From: an uncultured Bermanella sp.
Lineage (GTDB): Bacteria > Pseudomonadota > Gammaproteobacteria > Pseudomonadales > Oceanobacteraceae
Assembly: GCA_913058575.1 (NCBI GenBank)
Contig: CAJXRF010000021.1
Location: 1-64,000, forward strand
Direction: 5' to 3'
DNA length: 64,000 nucleotides
Positions 43,587 to 52,501 of this stretch are shown here, in pieces; position 1 is the first letter of the stretch, and every line of letters begins with the position of its first letter. The notes beneath the pieces were generated by a model. That model was given only the letters and a program-made list of their open reading frames with translations, was not told where the DNA came from and made no database searches. The translations under genes were made by a program, and so were the position numbers.

Positions 43587-45128
43587 ATGGATCAGCCCAT
43601 TATTTTTGACAATAAACCCAAAAAAATAAGTTTGGTAAAAGGCGAAGAAGTCCATTTTTGCACCTGTGGTCGTTCTGGTAACCAACCCTATTGTGACGGT
43701 TCCCATAAGGGGACGAGTTTTGCCCCTAAAGCTTTCACTAGCGATACTAACGAAGACGCTTACCTTTGCATGTGCAAGCAATCGGCTAATTTTCCTTATT
43801 GCGATGGCAGCCATAAAAGCATTCGCAGTGAAGATATAGGAAAGGCGCCGAAAAAAGCAATAAATGATGCTTCTAAAACGCCACAGGCCACGGCTACCAT
43901 TGAAGAACCGACCGTGGCGTTTATTCATCAGTTGGCTCGCGAGGGCCTAAGTAAAATGGGTCACCATGGTCCTATGACATCAATGGGTGTGCCAAGGCAT
44001 TTATTACCTCACTGGGACGACATACAAATTATGGCTGCACAAATGGCCACTAAGCCTTTAATGGAAGAGGTAAGCGTGGGCAGCCAGCTCGTCATTGGCC
44101 CAAAAGCTAAGCGACCTCTTAAATTAGATATCCCTTTGTTTGTATCAGACATGAGCTTTGGCGCCTTGTCTCAAGAAGCCAAAGTAGCATTGGCTCGTGG
44201 AGCGCAGTTGGCGGGTACGGGTATTTGTTCAGGAGAAGGGGGCATGTTGCCAGAAGAGCAGTTTGAAAACTCTCGCTACTTTTACGAATTGGCCAGTGCA
44301 CAATTTGGTTACAATGAAGAGTCGTTAAAAAATGTACAAGCTTTTCATTTTAAAGGCGGCCAAGGGGCTAAAACAGGCACGGGTGGTCATTTACCCGGTA
44401 ATAAAAACATTGGAAAAATAGCCGATGTACGACAAATCCCTGTGGGTCAAGCAGCTATATCTCCACCTACTTTTAAAGACTTAAATACCAGCGATGATTA
44501 CAAAGCATTTGCTAACCGAGTACGTGACATCACCGGTGGTATACCTATAGGTTTTAAATTAAGCGCCAATCATATTGAAGAAGACATTCAGTTTGCTTTG
44601 GATGCCAGTGCCGACTATATCATCCTAGATGGACGCGGTGGCGGCACAGGGGCTGCCCCTGAAATGTTTCGTGACCACATTAGTGTGCCCACCATCGCAG
44701 CGCTTGCGCGGGCCAGAAAATACTTAGACAAGGTTGGAGCCAGTGGACGGGTCACTTTAATTATTACCGGAGGCCTGCGAGTGCCAACTGATTTTGTTAA
44801 AGCCATGGCATTAGGCGCCGACGGTGTGGCTATTTCTAATAGTGCCATGCAGGCCATAGGCTGCGTGGCTGCGCGTATGTGCAATAGTAATAATTGCCCT
44901 GCAGGCATTGCCACCCAGAAGCCGGAATTAAGGCAGCGCTTGAACATTGAAAAATCGGCCCAGCAATTGAAAAACTTTTTTCAAGCTTCCACAGAACTTA
45001 TGCAGGTTATGTCTCGTGCTTGTGGTCATGATCATTTAAATGAATTCAATTTAGATGACTTAGCTACCTGGCATGCCGAGATGGCACGGTTATCGGGTGT
45101 GAAATACGCTGGGGTAGGGGATGTGTAG
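43587..45128 (+). CDS. CDGSH iron-sulfur/FMN-dependent glutamate synthase-like fusion
   Basis: 513 residues. Two N-terminal CDGSH-type iron-sulfur motifs, HFCTCGRSGNQPYCDGSH (about 27-44) and LCMCKQSANFPYCDGSH (about 64-80), each give three Cys and one His for a 2Fe-2S cluster. The rest (about 130-510) is the FMN-binding domain of the glutamate synthase large subunit (FVSDMSFGALSQEAKVALA, GGQGAKTGTGGHLPG, LDGRGGGTGAAPEMF, CNSNNCPAGIATQ). There is no glutaminase domain. This stand-alone synthase-like enzyme with its own electron carrier probably reduces or aminates an unknown substrate. A GAGAGAG site precedes the ATG. Confidence 0.9.
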   Translation: MDQPIIFDNKPKKISLVKGEEVHFCTCGRSGNQPYCDGSHKGTSFAPKAFTSDTNEDAYLCMCKQSANFPYCDGSHKSIRSEDIGKAPKKAINDASKTPQATATIEEPTVAFIHQLAREGLSKMGHHGPMTSMGVPRHLLPHWDDIQIMAAQMATKPLMEEVSVGSQLVIGPKAKRPLKLDIPLFVSDMSFGALSQEAKVALARGAQLAGTGICSGEGGMLPEEQFENSRYFYELASAQFGYNEESLKNVQAFHFKGGQGAKTGTGGHLPGNKNIGKIADVRQIPVGQAAISPPTFKDLNTSDDYKAFANRVRDITGGIPIGFKLSANHIEEDIQFALDASADYIILDGRGGGTGAAPEMFRDHISVPTIAALARARKYLDKVGASGRVTLIITGGLRVPTDFVKAMALGADGVAISNSAMQAIGCVAARMCNSNNCPAGIATQKPELRQRLNIEKSAQQLKNFFQASTELMQVMSRACGHDHLNEFNLDDLATWHAEMARLSGVKYAGVGDV

Positions 45129-45143
45129 TGTGTAATTAATTTA

Positions 45144-45172
45144 GCGGGGCTCTTTTAGGGCCTCGTTTTTTT
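45144..45172 (+). terminator. Terminator after CDGSH-synthase gene
   Basis: CGGGGCTC pairs with GGGCCTCG using two wobble pairs across a 5-nt loop, followed by a T run. Confidence 0.8.
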
Positions 45173-45315
45173 ATGCCATGAAAGGGAAGTGGCAATAGAG
45201 CTGTATGTGTTATAAATAGCCGGAATTTAGCTGTCGCCATTAACGATTTTCAAGTCGAAAAATGACAAAAGCCCCATCTTGAGTACGGGTTAATTTGCTT
45301 GCTAGGCTTGTGTTT

Positions 45316-45359
45316 ATTGGTTAAACCAATTTGCAAGCGAGGCCGAATTAGCGTATATT
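45316..45359 (+). promoter_or_regulatory. Operator-like palindrome and promoter of the GntR gene
   Basis: ATTGGTTAAACCAAT (45316-45330) is a perfect palindrome. It directly abuts a -35 element TTGCAA (45331-45336), which is 17 bases from a -10 element TATATT (45354-45359). Together with TTGCAAG it recurs at 48524-48545 with 20 of 22 positions identical. Autoregulation by the GntR protein is inferred. Confidence 0.65.
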
Positions 45360-45400
45360 TTAGTGTTTTTATACCTTAAATTTCTGAGGTAAAACCAAAC

Positions 45401-46186
45401 ATGTCTGAAGCCACATCCCAAACACTTCCTGATCAAACTGCAAATTTATTACTGGCACTTATTTTTATTGGTGAATTAAAAGCCGGAGATAAATTGCCTC
45501 CAGAACGTGTGCTTGCTCAAACCCTAGACATAGATAGAACCTCATTACGTTCTGCTATTCGTACTTTAATAAGCATGAATTTGGTTAAGTCAGTACAAGG
45601 CAGTGGCATTACTGTATTAAATTTTAAACAAAATACTGACCTGACGTTTATTGAACGTCTTTGCCAAATCGACGAATTGGTTATGAGTCGTGACTGGATA
45701 CATTCTGCGTTTGAATTTAGGATTACTTCTGTAAGCAGTTACTTACGCGCCATTGCTAATGTCCCCATGTCTCCTCAAAAGGAAGAAGGTATACGGTTAA
45801 TTAAACATCAAATTAAGCTGGCCAGTGAAGGGGCAGGTGCCCAAAAATTAGCAGAGACGGAAGCTCAAATACAACAATATATTGCCAGTATTGGTGATAA
45901 CCCCTTAATAATATTACAAGCTAACTCTATTCGTCATTTAAACCTGCGGCTAATGACCATTATGTATGAAAGCATTAATGCTAAGGCCTATCTTAAAGCA
46001 CAGTTTAAGATTGTTAATAAATTATTAGAAGGTGAAATCTCCCAAGAGAATATGGAGCAAGATTTGAAAGAGCTGTTTCAAAAGCAAAAAGTTAAGGTTG
46101 TAAAGCGTATTAGTTTACTGCCCGAAAAGTCCTATCTTATAAGTTCACCGTTAAAACATAAACCAAATTTACTAAGTTTAGGCTAA
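45401..46186 (+). CDS. GntR (FadR-type) transcriptional regulator
   Basis: 261 residues: an N-terminal winged helix (IFIGELKAGDKLPPERVLAQ, DIDRTSLRSAIRTLISMNLV and the wing VQGSGITVL) and a helical ligand domain without obvious metal His residues, which suggests the FadR rather than the FCD-metal type. GAGGTAA precedes the ATG. A palindrome in its promoter also occurs between the divergent GST genes downstream, so it probably controls itself and those genes. The effector may be an acyl or glutathione conjugate; this is speculative. Confidence 0.88.
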   Translation: MSEATSQTLPDQTANLLLALIFIGELKAGDKLPPERVLAQTLDIDRTSLRSAIRTLISMNLVKSVQGSGITVLNFKQNTDLTFIERLCQIDELVMSRDWIHSAFEFRITSVSSYLRAIANVPMSPQKEEGIRLIKHQIKLASEGAGAQKLAETEAQIQQYIASIGDNPLIILQANSIRHLNLRLMTIMYESINAKAYLKAQFKIVNKLLEGEISQENMEQDLKELFQKQKVKVVKRISLLPEKSYLISSPLKHKPNLLSLG

Positions 46187-46343
46187 CGTAAAGCCGCCAA
46201 TCCAGCGAAAGAAAAACCTTTGAATTTGGTTTATGCTAAGGCTTTTAGCAGTACACTCATTTTCTTTTAAGGCTTTTTATACTTGTGGAAATCCACTACA
46301 TTGAAGGCCACAATGTTAACGATCAATCTTTTCAAGGAAAGCT

Positions 46344-47177
46344 ATGACTTATATACCGCCAAAAGTTTGGAAGTGGGAAGTTGGTAGCGGAGGTAAGTTT
46401 GCTAGCATCAATCGCCCCACAGCTGGCGCCACACATGATAAAAAATTAGCGAAAGGGAATAACCCACTTCAACTGCATTCACTGGCCACGCCAAACGGTG
46501 TGAAAGTGACGATTATGTTAGAAGAGTTGATTGAAATGGGTTTTAAGGATGCCGAATACGATGCTTATATAGTGAACATTATGGAGGGGGATCAATTTGG
46601 TAAAGAATTTGTAGACATTAATCCTAATTCGAAAATTCCAGCTTTGTTAGATACCAGTACAACCCCACCTATTCGTATATTTGAATCTGGTGCTATTTTG
46701 GTTTATTTAGCTGAGAAATTCAAAGTATTGTTACCCACCAATGCTGCACAACGTGCTGAAGTGATGTCATGGTTAATGTGGCAAATGGGGGCAACTCCCA
46801 TGCTAGGAGGGGGCTTTGGTCATTTTTATGCTTATGCTCCAGAAAAGTATCAATACCCTATTGATCGCTACACTATGGAGGTTAAACGCCAGCTTGATGT
46901 ATTAGATGGACAATTAGCCAATCACCCTTTTATAGCCGGTAAAGAATACTCTATTGCAGATATAGCCATATGGCCTTGGTATGGTGCATTAGTGAATAAT
47001 GAAGTCTATGACGCTGCTGAATTCATTGAAGCGCACACGTATCAAAATGTTGTGCGTTGGAGTCATGAAATCGCACAGCGACCTGCAGTGAAACGCGGAC
47101 GTATTGTGAATAAATCTTGGGGCAATAAAGAAGAGCAATTAATTGAACGTCACAGTCAAAGTGATTTTAAACGCTAA
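46344..47177 (+). CDS. yghU: YghU-type glutathione-dependent disulfide oxidoreductase
   Basis: 277 residues, closely matching E. coli YghU along its whole length: the extended N-terminus TYIPPKVWKWEVGSGGKFAS, the thioredoxin domain LATPNGVKVTIMLEELIEMG, NPNSKIPAL and FESGAILVYLAEKF, then GGGFGHFYAYAPEKYQY and IADIAIWPWYG in the helical domain. Nu-class members bind two glutathione molecules and act as disulfide-bond reductases or peroxidases. AAGGAAAG precedes the ATG. No full copy of the GntR-type palindrome is seen in its own upstream region. Confidence 0.93.
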   Translation: MTYIPPKVWKWEVGSGGKFASINRPTAGATHDKKLAKGNNPLQLHSLATPNGVKVTIMLEELIEMGFKDAEYDAYIVNIMEGDQFGKEFVDINPNSKIPALLDTSTTPPIRIFESGAILVYLAEKFKVLLPTNAAQRAEVMSWLMWQMGATPMLGGGFGHFYAYAPEKYQYPIDRYTMEVKRQLDVLDGQLANHPFIAGKEYSIADIAIWPWYGALVNNEVYDAAEFIEAHTYQNVVRWSHEIAQRPAVKRGRIVNKSWGNKEEQLIERHSQSDFKR

Positions 47178-47199
47178 CATTTATTGATTCTATTTATAT

Positions 47200-47224
47200 A
47201 AAGCCCAGATAATATTTGGGCTTT
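47200..47224. terminator. Bidirectional hairpin between convergent GST genes
   Basis: AAAGCCCA pairs with TGGGCTTT around a loop, between the plus-strand yghU-like and minus-strand GST genes. T runs are weak on both sides. Confidence 0.6.
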
Positions 47225-47242
47225 ATAATAGCAGGGCGCCGG

Positions 47243-48496
47243 TTATTCTTTTTTATCCCAAGCTGGTCCTGTATCGCGCTTTTTCTGGTTTAAGTAACGA
47301 ACCCTCGCATCACACTCGCCATTTTTAACAAATGGCGGGGTGAAACCATCAAATAGATCGATATGCACAATGCCACTTTCCATTAAAGCGGGCAATATAC
47401 AGGTTTCGGTTAATAGGTTGTCAATAAACGACTTTGAAACCCCGTTAAGTTTTTCGTAACCTAATTGCACCTGCTCTAAGGACCACGCGCGGTAGCCAAA
47501 TGCGCCGTACTCTGCCATGACACCATACACATTTGCTTTTGCGGTCTTGGAATTTTGAGTAATGGCCTTTGCAACACCTGTGCTAAAAGGCACATAGGTT
47601 TTACCAACAAATTCTAATAGTTCTTTTAAAGATTCGGGGACGCCTTCATCTAAATCTATCCAATCGCCAAATATCTGTTGGCCAATACACCCTCGGGTAT
47701 CGCCAAATTCATTAATGGTATCAATCCAGTTGACAGTGCGGGCTCCGTGGCGCTCTATAATTTCAGCAGAGAAGGGATCTTGCAAAATGTGTGTGTATAA
47801 ATGTGCGTAAACAGCAAAGTCCGCAAGGGATGGTCGATTACCCAATAAAAACTGATGATCGGTAAAGTGCTTGTCTAATATACCCAGCAAGTCGAGTAGT
47901 TGTTGATCTAAGGACTCACGAACGTCATTGCCTGTTAATCCCAGCGGTTTATCAAAACCTTGTTGTCGTTGTAACACCATAGGTGCAGCTTGTTTAGGAT
48001 GCATCCCTAAACTGCCATAACAAATCGCCCGTGCAATTCGGTGGCTAACAGTTTGTCGGTTCTGTTCATTCCCCCAACGATAATGCATTGAAAACCTAGG
48101 TAAATACTCATCTCCAAAGTCTTCCAATAATGCATTAATAAATTGCAAACGCTCGTCAGCAGGGCTGCAACTGTTGTCTTTATAGATATTTTCAAAATGA
48201 GTCATGATGGGTGTTGTGTCTTGCATTACCTGGTCATCAGGTGTGAGTACGGCGGGCATAATATGCATGCCAACTCGTTTGACAATTTCATTTATGGCAG
48301 GCATATCAATAGACATCCGCTTATAGGGAATACCCTTATAGTGCATATAGGTACGTAACTTCCATGAGTAAGGAGAGTCATTGGCAGCCCATACTCGGTA
48401 GAAATCCTGTTGTCCATCAGACAACACCATTTGTTCTTTTAGCACTTGAGCTTCGCGCTTTAAGTTTGCTTTTGAAGGCATTGTAATTTTATCCAT
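47243..48496 (-). CDS. Glutathione S-transferase-like protein with C-terminal extension
   Basis: 417 residues, nearly twice the usual GST length. The thioredoxin domain (about 30-110) begins FYRVWAANDSPYSWKLRTYM and has the cis-Pro in MHIMPAVL. The helical domain (about 125-270) includes FLLGNRPSLADFAVYAHLY. A 140-residue C-terminal extension (YVPFSTGVAKAITQNSK onward) has no recognised fold but resembles in layout that of the divergent gene at 48595. The substrate is unknown. It shares the intergenic palindrome with that gene. Confidence 0.82.
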   Translation of the reverse strand: MDKITMPSKANLKREAQVLKEQMVLSDGQQDFYRVWAANDSPYSWKLRTYMHYKGIPYKRMSIDMPAINEIVKRVGMHIMPAVLTPDDQVMQDTTPIMTHFENIYKDNSCSPADERLQFINALLEDFGDEYLPRFSMHYRWGNEQNRQTVSHRIARAICYGSLGMHPKQAAPMVLQRQQGFDKPLGLTGNDVRESLDQQLLDLLGILDKHFTDHQFLLGNRPSLADFAVYAHLYTHILQDPFSAEIIERHGARTVNWIDTINEFGDTRGCIGQQIFGDWIDLDEGVPESLKELLEFVGKTYVPFSTGVAKAITQNSKTAKANVYGVMAEYGAFGYRAWSLEQVQLGYEKLNGVSKSFIDNLLTETCILPALMESGIVHIDLFDGFTPPFVKNGECDARVRYLNQKKRDTGPAWDKKE

Positions 48497-48523
48497 TGTG
48501 ATTTAGAGTGCTCTTAATTTACA

Positions 48524-48545
48524 ATTGGTTGAACCAATTAGCAAG
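48524..48545. promoter_or_regulatory. Second copy of the GntR-type palindrome
   Basis: ATTGGTTGAACCAAT followed by TAGCAAG lies in the middle of the 98-bp divergent region between two GST genes and matches the site before the GntR gene at 20 of 22 positions. It is placed to act on both genes. Confidence 0.65.
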
Positions 48546-48594
48546 TGGTTTTGAATCCGCTTGTGTCAATGCACTATGTTCAAAAGAGACGATT

Positions 48595-49704
48595 ATGAAG
48601 CACCAGTATAAGTTTTACGGATGGCAGGCCTCTTTTTTTGCGGGAAAAGCGCGAGGGTATTTAAACTACAAGGGTGTGGATTACGTAGAAAAAGAGATCA
48701 GTCTGTTTGATATTTTGTACACCATCCCTAAGCATACAGGGCGAAAAGCCATGCCTGCGCTTAAAAATAAAAAGGGGGAGTGGTTTTGTGATACGCCGTT
48801 AATGATTGAAGAATTGGAAAAGCGTCATTTGGAACCGAGCATCTCAACCGATGGGCCCATTCAGAATTTTGTGGCTGAACTATTCCATAATTGGGTAGAT
48901 GATTGCTGGATCCCTATTGCATTGCATACCCGGTGGTCGTATCCGGAAAATTATGAAAAGATAAATCGTGAAGAGGGAGGTAAAAACTTAATGCCCTTTG
49001 CTCCTCGATTTATTCGCAATAAGATCGTTGATAAAGCGTTCTTGCAAAATATGCTTTCTCACAAAGAAAATATGGGCTTTGTACCGGAGCAGATAGAATT
49101 ATTTGAAGCCTGGGCGGTGAATCTACTAAATATATTAGAAACACATTTTAGTGAACATGGCTATTTGTTGGGTGAGCGGCCCACCATTGCAGACTTTGCT
49201 TTATTTGGCCCTATGTTTGCGCATTTGAATCGAGACCCTTGGCCCAAACGTGAGTGGTTGGACCCTCGTCCAAACTTACAAAAATGGGTGGAAAAAATGC
49301 ACCGAGGTCAAAAGTGCTCTGGAGAATTATTACTTAATGATCAAATTCCAATGACATTAATGCCTATTATTAAAATTATATTAAGTGAATACTTACCGTT
49401 TATGGAGGACACGGTTAAAGAAACTGAAAATATAATAAAACTTAATCAGTTGAAGTCAGGTGATAAATTGCCTCGTAGTACCAAGATATTAAGTATGAGA
49501 ATGTTAGATGGTCAGTACAAGCGAGCAGCGTTTACCTATTCTATATGGCGTATGCAGCGTTTTCAAAAAATGCTGGCTGACTATTCGCCAGAAAGTAAGG
49601 CATCACTGATAACTTGGTTGACATCACTGGGTATTGCAGATTTCTTAAATTTAAATTTTGGCCATGAATTAAAGCGTGATGGGTTGAAAGCTGCCTTGGT
49701 ATAG
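48595..49704 (+). CDS. Glutathione S-transferase-like protein with C-terminal extension
   Basis: 369 residues. The thioredoxin domain starts KFYGWQASFFAGKARGYLNY with GRKAMPALKN as the cis-Pro loop; the helical domain carries YLLGERPTIADFALFGPMF. A further 130 residues (EYLPFMEDTVKETE onward) form an extension like that of the divergent gene. ATG 48595 is chosen because the longer frame to 48508 would translate straight through the shared palindrome; GAGAC precedes the chosen start. The function is unknown; control by the GntR regulator is inferred. Confidence 0.82.
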   Translation: MKHQYKFYGWQASFFAGKARGYLNYKGVDYVEKEISLFDILYTIPKHTGRKAMPALKNKKGEWFCDTPLMIEELEKRHLEPSISTDGPIQNFVAELFHNWVDDCWIPIALHTRWSYPENYEKINREEGGKNLMPFAPRFIRNKIVDKAFLQNMLSHKENMGFVPEQIELFEAWAVNLLNILETHFSEHGYLLGERPTIADFALFGPMFAHLNRDPWPKREWLDPRPNLQKWVEKMHRGQKCSGELLLNDQIPMTLMPIIKIILSEYLPFMEDTVKETENIIKLNQLKSGDKLPRSTKILSMRMLDGQYKRAAFTYSIWRMQRFQKMLADYSPESKASLITWLTSLGIADFLNLNFGHELKRDGLKAALV

Positions 49705-49779
49705 TGTGAACTTTTATATTTTGGGAGAAGGAAGTTCACTTCATATTTTTATACGGTCACCTAATCACCTTTCATAACT

Positions 49780-49806
49780 TGACTAGGGTGACTAGGGTGA
49801 CTATTG
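49780..49806. repeat. Short tandem repeat TGACTAGGG
   Basis: Two exact 9-bp copies and a diverged third copy lie in the 226-bp region between the GST gene and the response regulator gene. There is no obvious function. Confidence 0.6.
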
Positions 49807-49930
49807 AGAGGCGTTTTTCAATATTTTATACGCTAAAGCAGCGGATTACAGAGTGACAAGTATAAAGGGAGGGATGCATAGAGTTTGGGATTAGGTGAAC
49901 TGTTATAGAGCTCACCTTTTTAGATAAAAT

Positions 49931-50656
49931 TTATATATCGGGCACAAATAAATAACCACGGTTTCGCACTGTTTTAATATGCTGGTTAGCGTAATTAAAC
50001 TGATTGAGTTTGTGGCGAATTTGCGAAATGATAATATCAATCATGCGGCTTTTTCCGTCGTAGTCTATGCCGCGAATAGCCCGAAATAGGGCATCTCGAT
50101 CTTGAATTGTCCCGGTATTTTCTACCAAGCATAATAATACATCGTATTCAGGGCCGCTTAATTCAACTTGATGCTGCCCCACTAACACTTGTCGTGCTGC
50201 CGGTTTTACGGTGAGTTCGTTATACACTAGATCTTGGCTGATGACGTGATTGTCTTTTGTGGGCTGTTCGATTACGTGAGAACTTAACTCAATGTTTCGT
50301 AAACGGGCGCGAATTCTGGCCAATAGAATTCTGGGCTCCACCGGTTTTTGCACAAAATCATCAGCCCCAATTTCTAACCCCACCACTTGGTCAAATGGGT
50401 CGGCTGAAGCGGTTAACATTAAAATGGGCCCTGAATAATCGTGGCGCACCTTTTTACAAATCGATATGCCATCTAAGCCTGGTAACATTAAATCCAAAAT
50501 GACTAAATCAGGTTGCCCTTTTACAATCGCGTCAACCGCTTCTAAGCCATCACTTACAATCGTGACGGTTAAGTCTTTTGACTCAAGATATTCTTGAGTG
50601 ATTTCGGCCAGTCCAGCATCATCTTCCACCAATAATATTTGGGTTTTATTTTCCAT
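49931..50656 (-). CDS. OmpR-family response regulator
   Basis: 241 residues: receiver with EDD near residue 11, phospho-acceptor Asp55 in VILDLMLPGLDG and Lys in FVQKPVEP; then a winged-helix domain (about 140-240) ending TVRNRGYLF. It is last in a four-gene operon whose first gene encodes the kinase. The TPR/beta-barrel gene lies nine bases upstream. Confidence 0.94.
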   Translation of the reverse strand: MENKTQILLVEDDAGLAEITQEYLESKDLTVTIVSDGLEAVDAIVKGQPDLVILDLMLPGLDGISICKKVRHDYSGPILMLTASADPFDQVVGLEIGADDFVQKPVEPRILLARIRARLRNIELSSHVIEQPTKDNHVISQDLVYNELTVKPAARQVLVGQHQVELSGPEYDVLLCLVENTGTIQDRDALFRAIRGIDYDGKSRMIDIIISQIRHKLNQFNYANQHIKTVRNRGYLFVPDI

Positions 50657-50665
50657 TTGGGCTCC

Positions 50666-52450
50666 TTAAAACTTCACGTATATGCCAGCACTCAAGGTGG
50701 TTCTTGTGTAGTCATACCTGCCTTGATTAGAGTCGCGTTTGGTTTTTGATACACGACCTTTAATGCTCCAGTTGGCATTAAATGTAAACTGACTGGCAAG
50801 ATATAAGTTTTGATAGTTATCCTGACGATTGAAGTCAAAACATAATTCAAGCCCGAAGCAGGTTTCTTCTTGTTCTTCTTCAAGTTCAGGATAGTCCCTC
50901 AAACCCTTGTAGTCTGTTTTTTGATACTCAGTACCTATTCCAAATGAAAGGCTTCTGCTGACTTTATAACCGATTCCCAACGACCCCTTAAATCGATCAT
51001 AAGAGAGATGTTGAGCATTGTCAGTGTTGAGTAATGAAAAAGACAATTGGCTCTTTAAAGTCAAAGCGCTAGAGATGGGATGTTTAGCGGATAGATTAGT
51101 TTCTAATAACAAGGCGTTTTCTTTAGAGTCACTAAAGCGTTGATAATCTCGATAGCTGAGTTTCTCCCAAAAGGTTAAGCGAGTCCCGCCCGTGTTAAAT
51201 CCGTAAGAGACTTTACCTTCATAAAAGTGGGCTAGGTCCTCCCCATCTAGTTGGATTCGCTTCATGGATATCGGCACGGATAGTCGGCTGTTTGAATTAC
51301 TGCGCCTACCAAGGCTCGCGCCTAACTCTAGAACTTGATAATTTCGATGACGAGCTTCATCGTCTTGATATTGACGGTCCGATGCTCGGGCAAAAAGCGC
51401 GGTTTCTAGGGTATGAGTGAGGACGCCATCATCGATCTTTGGCGTTATATGAGTGATTTTTACACTGGCATTCAGACGTCTAAAATATCCAGATTGCTTG
51501 GTTTTTTCATCATCTTCCGAGCAACTATCATCAATATCGCACTCGTGCACTTGGTCAGGATCTTCCTCGAATTCTTCTTCGAACTCTTCTTCGTTATCCT
51601 CTTCGAATTCTTCTTCGAATTCTTCTTCGAATTCTTCTTCGAATTCTTCTTCGAATTCTTCTTCGTTATCCTCTTCGAATTCCTTTTCAGGTTCTTCTTC
51701 GTAATAGTCTTCAATAGCGAGATCCAATAAACCATCTAAGCCGTCGCTGCCACTGGCGGCGATATTGTCGTCATGCCCCAGTAGCCATGAACCCGTAATA
51801 GTGATACTGGATCTCGCTTCATAATGTTTTTGATAATGGTGTAAGAGCCTTTTTAGCGCTATTTCTTGTTCTGGGGTAAGGCGTTTGCGGGTGATGCTGG
51901 TCAATAGGTGTTGGGCTTCACTGGCGCGATATTGCTTTAAATATAGGCTCACCAAATACAGTTGTGCGTTTGTAAAGTCCTTATTTTTTATTAACAGTTT
52001 TTGCGTGTCACTAATTTTAAATGAGGTGTTTTGTTGGCTCTTTTTAATGAATGATAGCTGATTATTTAATTGCTTTTGATCGCTTATGTTTTTCTTGTGC
52101 TTCTGTATAAAGCGAATGACATTACTTCTAACGGTGTCTGTGGCATCTTGGGATTTGAGGATTTTCTTAAAGAGTTTACTGCCTTTTGTGTAATCCTTGG
52201 CTAAGAAATAACTGGCGGCCAGTTCAACCTGGGCGTGTAAGTCTTTTGGGTGTGCCTGAAGGTGGTTTCGTAATTGTTTAATGGCCTGATTTATTTCACC
52301 TGCTTTCTTTAATCGGATGGCACTGAGCACCGTTGGATGCTGTCCGTTGGAAGTCAGTGCTGGTGTGTCTTGTGCCCAAGCTATGCCACCTTGCATAAAA
52401 AGGTTGACCAATAAAAAGGCCGTAGCAATAAAAGGAGCCTGGTTTATCAT
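50666..52450 (-). CDS. TPR/outer-membrane beta-barrel protein with acidic repeat
   Basis: 594 residues. A signal peptide (cut near AWAQD) and a TPR-like helical region (about 35-215) are followed by a linker. Residues about 255-294 are a 40-residue acidic repeat of EEEF/EEDN tetrads, encoded by ten 12-bp units. The remainder alternates beta strands and ends in YVKF, the terminal Phe of outer-membrane barrels. The layout recalls Slam-like/DUF560 surface lipoprotein assembly modifiers, but the match is not decisive. It lies between the kinase and regulator genes of one operon, so it may be the stimulus receptor or main target. Confidence 0.7.
   Translation of the reverse strand: MINQAPFIATAFLLVNLFMQGGIAWAQDTPALTSNGQHPTVLSAIRLKKAGEINQAIKQLRNHLQAHPKDLHAQVELAASYFLAKDYTKGSKLFKKILKSQDATDTVRSNVIRFIQKHKKNISDQKQLNNQLSFIKKSQQNTSFKISDTQKLLIKNKDFTNAQLYLVSLYLKQYRASEAQHLLTSITRKRLTPEQEIALKRLLHHYQKHYEARSSITITGSWLLGHDDNIAASGSDGLDGLLDLAIEDYYEEEPEKEFEEDNEEEFEEEFEEEFEEEFEEEFEEDNEEEFEEEFEEDPDQVHECDIDDSCSEDDEKTKQSGYFRRLNASVKITHITPKIDDGVLTHTLETALFARASDRQYQDDEARHRNYQVLELGASLGRRSNSNSRLSVPISMKRIQLDGEDLAHFYEGKVSYGFNTGGTRLTFWEKLSYRDYQRFSDSKENALLLETNLSAKHPISSALTLKSQLSFSLLNTDNAQHLSYDRFKGSLGIGYKVSRSLSFGIGTEYQKTDYKGLRDYPELEEEQEETCFGLELCFDFNRQDNYQNLYLASQFTFNANWSIKGRVSKTKRDSNQGRYDYTRTTLSAGIYVKF
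51569..51688 (-). repeat. Ten-unit 12-bp tandem repeat in coding sequence
   Basis: 120 bases made of ten 12-bp units. On the plus strand seven units begin GAATTC, one GAACTC and two GTTATC, most followed by TTCTTC. The GTTATC units come at positions 3 and 9, so blocks have been duplicated. The unit length is a multiple of three, so copy-number change keeps the frame. Confidence 0.92.
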
Positions 52451-52501
52451 AATAATTGTTCCCTTGATTTGAACTGGCTGTTTAGCATGTGTTGTTTATT
52501 A

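Noticed and set aside
48508-48594. 29-residue N-terminal extension of the second long GST-like protein
   Set aside because: It would translate the conserved palindrome shared with the GntR promoter; ATG 48595 begins at the normal start of the fold.
51569-51688. CRISPR-like array
   Set aside because: Units are 12 bp with no unique spacers and encode part of a protein.
51413-51735. Several open frames opposite or out of phase across the 12-bp repeat
   Set aside because: They are open only because the repeat unit lacks stop codons in all frames; they consist of Phe/Glu or Ser/Asn runs.
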